This document shows, in pieces, positions 6,601-11,767 of a DNA stretch of 11,767 nucleotides (position 1 is the first letter of the stretch; each line of letters starts with the position of its first letter). The notes beneath the pieces are model-generated. The model saw only the letters and a list, made by a program, of their open reading frames with translations, searched no databases and was not told the DNA's origin. Origin of the DNA: Gallionellaceae bacterium (GTDB taxonomy: Bacteria > Pseudomonadota > Gammaproteobacteria > Burkholderiales > Gallionellaceae); contig CANFCA010000010.1 of assembly GCA_947445045.1 (NCBI GenBank), positions 1 through 11,767 of the forward strand. Direction: 5' to 3'. The translations under genes and the position numbers were made by a program.

Positions 6601-7059
6601 ATGAACAAACTCAAACAATTCATCCACCTCTACCAACAAGCCGTAAGCTACTGGAGCTACCTCACCCCCGTGTTTGATTTGGCAATACGCGGCTATCTCT
6701 GCTGGGTGTTTTTTCGGTCTGGATTAGCCAAAATTCAAAGCTGGGACAGCACGCTGTCGCTGTTTGAAAATGAATTTTCAGTACCGCTGTTTTCCCCGGA
6801 AACAGCCGCATGGCTAGGCACAGCGACAGAATTGAGCTTACCGCTGCTGCTCCTATTTGGTTTGGGTAGCCGTGCAGCAGCAGGTGCGTTATTCGTGTTC
6901 AACATCATCGCCGTGATTTCATACCCAGACCTCAGCGCGGCAGGAGTCAACATGCACTACCTGTGGGGCTGGCTCATGCTAGTGATTGTATTTCACGGCG
7001 CAGGGAGATTATCGATGGATACGCTGATTAAACGTTGGGTTCTGCCTAAACAATCTTAA
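6601..7059 (+). CDS. DoxX-family inner-membrane protein of the bufferin operon
   Basis: This 152-residue protein has four hydrophobic segments at about 27-45, 77-92, 95-110 and 120-135. DoxX-family features include the FFRSGLAKIQSW block after the first helix and NMHYLWGWLMLVIVFHGAGRLSMD near the end. Such proteins are the usual fourth gene of DUF2282-DUF692-DUF2063 operons, sometimes called bufD; their biochemical role is unclear (a membrane redox or quinone-linked function is often supposed). GGAGG 5 nt before the ATG at 6601 fixes the start, and the TTG-initiated extension from 6589 is rejected. A 99-nt gap with a palindrome separates it from bufC. Its last 14 nt overlap the end of the convergent VTT-protein gene. 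Confidence 0.85.
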   Translation: MNKLKQFIHLYQQAVSYWSYLTPVFDLAIRGYLCWVFFRSGLAKIQSWDSTLSLFENEFSVPLFSPETAAWLGTATELSLPLLLLFGLGSRAAAGALFVFNIIAVISYPDLSAAGVNMHYLWGWLMLVIVFHGAGRLSMDTLIKRWVLPKQS

Positions 7060-7606
7060 GCGACTTCGCCAAGTAATCGAAAAACCAGCAATACACAATA
7101 ATGGGCAAGGGCAAACCCAACAGTGTGCCGATTAGATAGTTGCGGAACTTCACGCCAGACATGGCGAGCGCATAATTCAGTGCGGGGACGGTTTGAAATA
7201 GAATTCGTAGCAGAACAATACTGGCAATGGGACGCGCATCCAGCTTGGTAAGCAGCCTGACCGCCAGTTTATTTTTCACTTGCCGTAACGCATCGCCGCC
7301 CACCATTCTGATGGTCAAAAAAGTAATGATGCACGACAGCGATGCCGCGACATAAGTCGCTACCCCTCCCCACGTTTTACCCAATGTCAGCACCGCAGCA
7401 GCGAGGAATATCCAACCTGGAATTTGGATCAAATTACCCAGCGAAAAAAGCACAATAAAAATCAGCAGCCCGCTGAATTGATTCTCGGTGATTTTTTGTT
7501 GCAGGAAGGCAAGATTGAAATGTTCGCGCAGACCTGAGAGTTGAAAGATGGCGAGTAGTAAACTTAGGAATAAAAAAACGGTTAGGATTTTTTTGTATGG
7601 GCGCAT
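7046..7606 (-). CDS. TVP38/TMEM64 (VTT domain, DedA-like) membrane protein
   Basis: This 186-residue polytopic protein has hydrophobic segments at about 8-22, 46-62, 64-78, 82-100, 128-145 and 155-176. The VTT/SNARE-assoc domain signature is visible in FSLGNLIQIPGWIFLAAAVL and in FQTVPALNYALAMSGVKFRN followed by GLPLPI. DedA-superfamily members act as lipid scramblases or envelope-homeostasis factors; the specific role here is unknown. Its ATG at 7606 lies 6 nt downstream of the msrA stop on the same strand, so it is the last gene of the msrB-dipZ-msrA operon. No strong ribosome binding site is visible, suggesting coupling to msrA. The 3' end overlaps doxX by 14 nt and no terminator is seen. 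Confidence 0.85.
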   Translation of the reverse strand: MRPYKKILTVFLFLSLLLAIFQLSGLREHFNLAFLQQKITENQFSGLLIFIVLFSLGNLIQIPGWIFLAAAVLTLGKTWGGVATYVAASLSCIITFLTIRMVGGDALRQVKNKLAVRLLTKLDARPIASIVLLRILFQTVPALNYALAMSGVKFRNYLIGTLLGLPLPIIVYCWFFDYLAKSLKIV

Positions 7607-7612
7607 GAATGA

Positions 7613-8212
7613 TTATTGATACAACGCCGGAAACTGTTTGCGCAGTTGCTCTAGCTTGGGTTTGTCATGCACCACGATGTAAGGCTGATAGGGATGCAGT
7701 GCCAAATAATTTTGGTGATGATCTTCAGCCGCGTAGAACTGCTTTAACGGAACAACTTGCGTAACGATGGGCGATGAAAAAGTTTTTGTGGCGGTGAGTT
7801 GTTGGATATAGCTTTGCGCTTGTTGCTGCTGTTCTGCGCTGGTGTAAAAAATCGCCGAACGATATTGCGTGCCTGAATCTGGCCCTTGAAAATTTAGTTG
7901 AGTAGGATTGTGCGCGACGCTAAAAAATACTTTAAGTAATTGCAGGTAGGAAACCTTTGCCGGGTCAAAACGCACTTGTACGGATTCCGCATGTCCTGTT
8001 GTACCTTCGCTGACTATTTCGTAATGCGCTGTGCTGGCTTCTCCGCCTGAATATCCCGACACCACTTCGGTTACGCCCTTAACATGTTTGTACACGGCAT
8101 CCACGCCCCAGAAGCAGCCGCCTGCGAATACGGCGGTTTGTTGTGCCGCATAGCTGGTTTGAGCTACAAGCAAGCTGAAAACGATGCTAAGTTTAAGTAA
8201 GATTTTGTGCAT
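7613..8212 (-). CDS. msrA: Envelope peptide-methionine (S)-S-oxide reductase MsrA, one-Cys form
   Basis: MsrA reduces the S-epimer of methionine sulfoxide in damaged proteins. This 199-residue copy starts with a Sec-type signal (hydrophobic 5-18, cleavage near SYA at residue 22), so it acts outside the cytoplasm. The catalytic motif GGCFWG is at 31-36 with C33 nucleophilic. GHAESV (E75), GPDSGTQYRS (D112) and EDHHQNYL are the family's active-site blocks. C33 is the only cysteine: the C-terminal resolving cysteines of E. coli MsrA are absent, so an external thiol, most simply the TlpA domain encoded upstream, must reduce the enzyme directly. AGGAG 9 nt before the ATG fixes the start. An 80-nt palindrome lies between it and dipZ. 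Third gene of the operon. Confidence 0.95.
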   Translation of the reverse strand: MHKILLKLSIVFSLLVAQTSYAAQQTAVFAGGCFWGVDAVYKHVKGVTEVVSGYSGGEASTAHYEIVSEGTTGHAESVQVRFDPAKVSYLQLLKVFFSVAHNPTQLNFQGPDSGTQYRSAIFYTSAEQQQQAQSYIQQLTATKTFSSPIVTQVVPLKQFYAAEDHHQNYLALHPYQPYIVVHDKPKLEQLRKQFPALYQ

Positions 8213-8229
8213 GGAACTTCTCCTATTTA

Positions 8230-8309
8230 GTAGGGCGGATGAGCGCAGCGTTATCCGCCAATATTTAACTCAGATGTTTGGCGGATAATGCTACGCTCAT
8301 CCGCCCTAC
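8230..8309. repeat. Long palindromic repeat inside the msr operon (dipZ-msrA gap)
   Basis: Arms 8230-8261 and 8278-8309 (GTAGGGCGGATGAGCGCAGC... and its complement) are 32 nt each with two mismatches, around a 16-nt AT-rich loop. Both mismatches can form G-U pairs in RNA on one strand, so the hairpin is essentially unbroken there. The GTAGGGCGGATnAGCG...TTATCCGCC motif is a dispersed repeat known from many proteobacteria. It fills nearly the whole intergenic space, ending 4 nt from the dipZ stop. It may attenuate or stabilise the operon message ahead of msrA. Confidence 0.85.
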
Positions 8310-8313
8310 AAGA

Positions 8314-10020
8314 TCAGCCGAAGGTAAAAGCAAACGCTTCCGCCCCGGCATCTAAAAACTCAATCTTGAATGTGTGTTCGTGAACGTCTCTGCTTTGCCG
8401 AATCAGTTGGTACAGGCGTTGCTCATTAATAACGCCATTGCCCTGCAAGTCAATATCCACGCCATGCTCTACGCTAGGCGCAACGCCGTCTATGGTAACT
8501 TTGAAGGGAATGGGTTTGCCATTGTGCGAGCCTAATACCAAGTGCAAATCACGTCCGTAAAAGCTATAGCTAATTGAGCCGCCAGATTTTTTTAGCAGTG
8601 CGGATTGATCGCCAATTTGCCAATCGCCACTCAATGCCCATTGGTTGAGTTTGAGTGATGTTGGTGTGCTGTACTGATGAGCGGCATCTTTGCTGATAGC
8701 TTCAGGCGAGCTAAAGTTTTGTTGGCGTGTGTAACCCAGATAGGTTTCTGGTGAGCGTCCGGTTTTGTCTGACATCGCGGCGGCGGTTGCACCCGCCCCA
8801 TCGACTTGCACCAAGTCAGCACTCACGCTTAACTCTCCGTTATGCGCTTCTTTGAGCAAGCTTTGTATCATCTGTTCGGTCTCTTGATACGCGCCTTCAC
8901 CAAAATGTTCATGACGTATCTTTCCTTGCGCGTCGATCAAATAATGCGCCGGCCAGTATTCATTTTTGTAGGCGTTCCAAATCGCATAGTCGTTGTCCAA
9001 CACCACGGGGTACGTGATGCCTAAGTCACGAATGGCTTGCTCAACATTGTGCTGGTCTTTCTCAAACGCAAACTCAGGGGCGTGTACACCGATGATGACT
9101 AAACCTTGGTCACGATATTTTTCATTCCACGCTTTGAGGTAAGGCAATGTGCGCAAACAATTGATGCAGGAGTACGTCCAAAAATCCACCAGCACGACTT
9201 TGCCGCGCAATGACTCAATCGCCAGCGGTGGTGAATTTAGCCACTGCGTTGCACCCAATAACGGCGGGGCAATGCGGCCTGTTTCTTTATTGCTGACAGC
9301 GTTTGATTTCGCCAGTTGAGAGATCAATTTTTGTTCGGTACTAGCAGTATTTAAAAGTGAGAACTGCGCTAAAAATTTGGTATCCCAACCCAGTGCGATG
9401 GCCACTACGCCAACCACAACGGCGATACCCAAGCCGCGCCGCACCCATTCTTCCGCACCTAAACCGCGCTTCATTATGCTGAACAAGCGACCGCCCGCCA
9501 ACAATGCTAAACCCAGCGAAGTCGCTGCGCCCGCAGCGAACACCAACAGCAAAAACGCGCTGTATAAATTTGCACCATGTAACGCAGCACCCGCCAACAC
9601 CAAACCTAAAATTGGCCCAGCGCAAGGAGCCCATAAAAATCCCACGGCTACACCTAATAGTAATGAGCCTTTAATGCTGGACTGCTGATCGGCGCGTTCT
9701 TGCAATCGCCCACCCAGCGCAACAAAAGGACGCATCAGGCGATCTGACAAGGCTGGAAATATCAACGCAAGCCCTAGCAGCAACAGCAAGCCCATCGCGG
9801 AATAGCGTCCGTATTGATTCACCGCGATCAACCATGCGCCACCCACTGCGGCAAAACTGGCAAGCACGGTGAAAGTGGCTGCCATGCCCAACAAGATAGG
9901 CAATCCCGTGCGACGGAACGATTGCTCGGAACGCGCGAAGATGAATGGCAAAACGGGCAATACGCACGGACTAAAAATCGTCAACATGCCACCCAGATAC
10001 GCGAGGAAAAATATCAGCAT
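8314..10020 (-). CDS. dipZ: DipZ-like CcdA-TlpA fusion: transmembrane thiol carrier with thioredoxin domain
   Basis: This 568-residue, three-part protein has an N-terminal CcdA/DsbD-type membrane domain (about 1-215) with the redox cysteines C19 (FSPCVLPVLP) and C133 (WAPCAGPILG). A periplasmic TlpA-like thioredoxin domain (about 250-392) has the active site C285-I-N-C288 in FWTYSCINCLRTLPYL. A C-terminal beta-rich domain (about 445-568) is of the kind seen in DipZ proteins. It should carry electrons from cytoplasmic thioredoxin across the membrane to the flanking MsrB and MsrA. I chose ATG 10020: it lies 2 nt after the msrB stop, its GAGG (10029-10026) is formed by the last msrB codons, and MLIFFLAYLGG begins the first helix. 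The frame's upstream extension to 10068 overlaps msrB. Confidence 0.93.
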   Translation of the reverse strand: MLIFFLAYLGGMLTIFSPCVLPVLPFIFARSEQSFRRTGLPILLGMAATFTVLASFAAVGGAWLIAVNQYGRYSAMGLLLLLGLALIFPALSDRLMRPFVALGGRLQERADQQSSIKGSLLLGVAVGFLWAPCAGPILGLVLAGAALHGANLYSAFLLLVFAAGAATSLGLALLAGGRLFSIMKRGLGAEEWVRRGLGIAVVVGVVAIALGWDTKFLAQFSLLNTASTEQKLISQLAKSNAVSNKETGRIAPPLLGATQWLNSPPLAIESLRGKVVLVDFWTYSCINCLRTLPYLKAWNEKYRDQGLVIIGVHAPEFAFEKDQHNVEQAIRDLGITYPVVLDNDYAIWNAYKNEYWPAHYLIDAQGKIRHEHFGEGAYQETEQMIQSLLKEAHNGELSVSADLVQVDGAGATAAAMSDKTGRSPETYLGYTRQQNFSSPEAISKDAAHQYSTPTSLKLNQWALSGDWQIGDQSALLKKSGGSISYSFYGRDLHLVLGSHNGKPIPFKVTIDGVAPSVEHGVDIDLQGNGVINEQRLYQLIRQSRDVHEHTFKIEFLDAGAEAFAFTFG

Positions 10021-10022
10021 GG

Positions 10023-10550
10023 CTACCTCGAATACGGAATAAATCTTAACGCCACGGTATTCATGCAATAGCGCAAGCCCGTTGGTTTAGGGCCATCATC
10101 AAACACGTGACCAAGGTGTGCATCACACAAATTGCATTGCACCTCAGTACGCTTCATCCCAAACATGCCATCTTCAATGTCGTGTAAATTATCTTCTGCA
10201 ATGGGCTGCCAAAAACTCGGCCAACCGGTACCGGAATCGTATTTTGTTTTGGCATCGAATAATGCGTTATTGCAGCAAATGCAGCGATACAAACCTGGCT
10301 CATGCCTGTCGTAACCCGGTTGAGAGAATGCCCGCTCCGTGCCTTGCTGGCGAGTCACTTGATAAGCCAATGATGAAAGCGTTTTCTTCCACTCTGTATC
10401 TTTGCGCACCTTGTCTAAACTGACACGCCCCAGCATTTTTCCGTCATCAGAAAATTGCGTGATGACCACTTTGTCGGTTTTGGCGTAAGCGCGTGTTGCC
10501 AACGCAATGCCAATGCCGGATAGGGTAAATAAAAATTGTCTGCGTTTCAT
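10023..10550 (-). CDS. msrB: Exported peptide-methionine (R)-S-oxide reductase MsrB (Tat-type signal)
   Basis: MsrB reduces the R-epimer of methionine sulfoxide. The 175-residue product starts at ATG 10550 with AGGAGG 8 nt upstream; the frame is open further back, but that stretch contains the promoter and terminator. The N-terminus MKRRQFLFTLSG has a twin-arginine motif and a cleavage site near AYA (residue 23), so it is probably a Tat substrate. Zinc ligands are C90/C93 (CICC) and C139/C142 (CNLC). The catalytic C162 is in RYCMNTVALRF, with GHVFDDGP intact. The common resolving Cys of SGCGWPSF is Thr (T108), so only the extra C92 or direct thioredoxin attack could resolve the sulfenic acid. 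First gene of the operon. Confidence 0.95.
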   Translation of the reverse strand: MKRRQFLFTLSGIGIALATRAYAKTDKVVITQFSDDGKMLGRVSLDKVRKDTEWKKTLSSLAYQVTRQQGTERAFSQPGYDRHEPGLYRCICCNNALFDAKTKYDSGTGWPSFWQPIAEDNLHDIEDGMFGMKRTEVQCNLCDAHLGHVFDDGPKPTGLRYCMNTVALRFIPYSR

Positions 10551-10568
10551 GTTGTGTTCCTCCTGTGC

Positions 10569-10598
10569 CTTAGTAGCGTGAGAGTGAATTTCCTTACA
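10569..10598 (-). promoter_or_regulatory. ECF-type promoter of the msrB operon
   Basis: On the minus strand, TGTAAGG (10598-10592), 15-nt spacer, CTACTAAG (10576-10569). This is identical to the bufA promoter at 14 of 15 defined positions, with the same spacing. It lies after the upstream terminator and before msrB. The predicted leader is only about 15 nt, with AGGAGG at 10564-10559 close to its 5' end. Confidence 0.7.
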
Positions 10599-10616
10599 GT
10601 CAGTTTTGTCGGCGCA

Positions 10617-10647
10617 AATAAAAAGGGCTTGCATCGTTGCAAGCCCT
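10617..10647 (-). terminator. Rho-independent terminator of the YidB-family gene
   Basis: Read on the minus strand, AGGGCTTGCA and TGCAAGCCCT (10647-10638 and 10633-10624) form a perfect 10-bp stem around a 4-nt loop. TTT (10623-10621) and a further T-rich run follow directly. It is placed just downstream of the YidB-family stop and upstream of the msrB promoter, cleanly separating the two transcription units. Confidence 0.9.
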
Positions 10648-10667
10648 AGTACCCTCAAGCGTAAAAC

Positions 10668-11096
10668 TTACGCTGATTTGCTACCGAATAAACCTGATAG
10701 CGCGGCCATCGCTTGATGGGTTAAATCAACATTACCTTCTGGGACTTTGCCGTCGGGTGTAAGTTTATCAACCACTTGTGGCAATAAATTTGATAACTGA
10801 GTGGCCATATCAGTAGTATTGATGCCAAATTTCGCGGCTATATCGTGCAAGCCTGTAGAACTTAAAGCAGATTGAATTTGCTCGGCAGATACCGGAATGT
10901 TTTTTCCTGTACTCACCCAAGAAACGACTTGCTCACCCAACCCGCCCTGCGTAAATTTTTCTACCAATCCTGACAAACCGCCCACTTTTGGGTCATTCAA
11001 CATACCCATAACAGAGCCCAACAAATCCCCCTGCGCGCCATTTGCGCCGCCAGATTGACCTTGAATTGCACCTACGATTGTATCGTATAGACCCAT
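10668..11096 (-). CDS. YidB/DUF937-family protein
   Basis: This 142-residue protein is rich in Gly, Ser, Leu and Gln with family-typical stretches: GLYDTIVGAI at the N-terminus, GLSGLVEKFTQGGLGEQVVSWV around 40-61, NIPVSAEQIQSAL at 66-78 and LSNLLPQVVDKLTPDGKVP at 101-119. DUF937/YidB proteins are small, helical and widespread; I know of no established function. There is no signal peptide or membrane helix. The ATG at 11096 follows AGGAG by 8 nt. A TATAAA on the minus strand (11129-11124) is a possible -10 without a good -35. It is a single-gene unit, ended by the strong terminator at 10647-10617. Confidence 0.85.
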   Translation of the reverse strand: MGLYDTIVGAIQGQSGGANGAQGDLLGSVMGMLNDPKVGGLSGLVEKFTQGGLGEQVVSWVSTGKNIPVSAEQIQSALSSTGLHDIAAKFGINTTDMATQLSNLLPQVVDKLTPDGKVPEGNVDLTHQAMAALSGLFGSKSA

Positions 11097-11225
11097 GATT
11101 TTTCTCCTGTGGTAGTTAGTAAATTTATAAAATTAAGCTTGCCTAGAAACTCTTGTTTGTCTGTTGGAACTCACCACAAAATTGGTGACCATCATACTCG
11201 CGCGAGCATATATTTCATCTGAAAT

Positions 11226-11767
11226 TTATCTGTCGCCTTTGTTTAAAATATCTTCGGCTTCTTGCAATGTAACCTCGAATGCTTCTGCGGGTAAACCTGC
11301 GCACCAGCGTTGCCACATGATACGCAGGGCACGTTCCATTGCTGCCGCAACCACATCTGGACGGCCTCTGGCGGATTTTGTAAAACGTTCTCGTAATTCT
11401 GCTCGAATAACCGACAATTCATTTAGATGGTTAGCCCAATATATGCCCTTTTGAACGAAATCATTTGCATCGTGGGCGGCGAATGCCTCTAGTCCAACGT
11501 GACCGAGAATTGATGCGCCTGCATAACCAGCCATGGTGTTTCCCGCCAGGGTTAAGGTTGGCACACCCATCCATAAAGCATGAAAAGTGGTAGTGCCTCC
11601 ACCATACGGAAAGGTATCGAGACATATGTCAACTTGATGGTGCAAACTCAGATAAGTTTTCATATTACTGCGTTCATGAAAGATTAACCTATCCTGCGCG
11701 ATTCCTTCTTCAGCAAAAAAGCCAATCAATTCTTGGTAAGTTCCAGATTGAGACATGGCCCCAAGCA
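11226..11767 (-). CDS. OGT/SPINDLY-like glycosyltransferase, C-terminal part (runs off the window)
   Basis: The frame is open from the right edge of the window to TAA 11228-11226, showing the last 179 residues. The segment LDTFPYGGGTTTFHALWMGV followed by PTLTLAG and GASILGHVGL is the nucleotide-sugar-binding C-terminal lobe of family GT41 (SPINDLY/OGT type, usually behind TPR repeats). Such bacterial proteins transfer a sugar to proteins or take part in surface glycan synthesis; donor and acceptor cannot be told here. The ATG at 11756 is internal because the frame continues upstream without a stop. The end (QEAEDILNKGDR) is a normal charged terminus, with no sign of truncation at that side. 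Confidence 0.88.
   Translation of the reverse strand, partial: LGAMSQSGTYQELIGFFAEEGIAQDRLIFHERSNMKTYLSLHHQVDICLDTFPYGGGTTTFHALWMGVPTLTLAGNTMAGYAGASILGHVGLEAFAAHDANDFVQKGIYWANHLNELSVIRAELRERFTKSARGRPDVVAAAMERALRIMWQRWCAGLPAEAFEVTLQEAEDILNKGDR

Noticed and set aside
7679..7685. TGTAAGG on the + strand within msrA (antisense)
   Set aside because: No -10-like sequence at the 15-nt spacing. It shows that the -35 alone occurs by chance.
9341..9967. Several long open frames on both strands across dipZ
   Set aside because: They are out-of-frame shadows of the DipZ coding sequence without domain features or ribosome binding sites.
10551..10658. N-terminal extension of msrB to 10658
   Set aside because: This stretch contains the upstream terminator, the ECF-type promoter and the AGGAGG site, and MKRRQF starts a clear export signal.
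11171..11206. Short inverted repeats TCACCA/TGGTGA and CTCGCGCGAG downstream of the glycosyltransferase
   Set aside because: Stems are too short and no T-run follows, so a terminator call is not supported.
1..11767. tRNA, rRNA, CRISPR array, transposase, integrase or phage genes
   Set aside because: None seen on either strand. The repeats present are single palindromes, not regularly spaced arrays.

Overview
The window looks like chromosomal DNA from a betaproteobacterium of moderate GC. A member of Nitrosomonadales (Gallionella-like) fits best, but this is inferred from overall protein character and the mix of intergenic palindromic repeats, not from a marker gene. It has no rRNA, tRNA, CRISPR array, insertion sequence or phage gene that I can see.

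Layout. Positions 1-1838 hold recQ (+, first codons missing), followed by a 100-nt nested palindrome. Next come a YebC/TACO1-family gene (2036-2737), a 46-codon membrane-peptide ORF (2819-2959), and a nucleotidyltransferase overlapping a small partner gene (3014-3698), which resembles a toxin-antitoxin arrangement. The core of the window is a divergent locus. An ECF sigma factor and a small zinc-finger anti-sigma factor are read leftwards (4457-3703). A bufferin-type RiPP operon is read rightwards: precursor peptide (DUF2282), MNIO enzyme (DUF692), partner protein (DUF2063) and a DoxX membrane protein (4570-7059). Converging on it from the right is an envelope methionine sulfoxide reductase operon on the minus strand: msrB, a dipZ-like CcdA-TlpA fusion, msrA and a VTT/TVP38 membrane protein (10550-7046). 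Upstream of that lie a YidB/DUF937 gene with a clear terminator and the C-terminal end of an OGT/SPINDLY-type glycosyltransferase.

Main observation. A bipartite promoter, TGTAAGG-N15-C(G/T)ACTAA, occurs three times with identical spacing: before the bufferin precursor gene (4490-4519, +), before msrB (10598-10569, -), and inside the sigma-factor gene on its own strand upstream of the anti-sigma gene (3986-3958, -). The simplest reading is that the window encodes an ECF sigma factor together with most of its regulon. It would turn on a secreted metal-binding modified peptide and a periplasmic methionine-repair pathway, while raising its own anti-sigma factor from an internal promoter as negative feedback. 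From memory, ECF control of msrAB is known in Neisseria and ECF control of bufferin-type genes in Caulobacter. The linked arrangement, the internal promoter, the split Msr operon and the Met/Lys-rich tail on the precursor peptide deserve a closer look.
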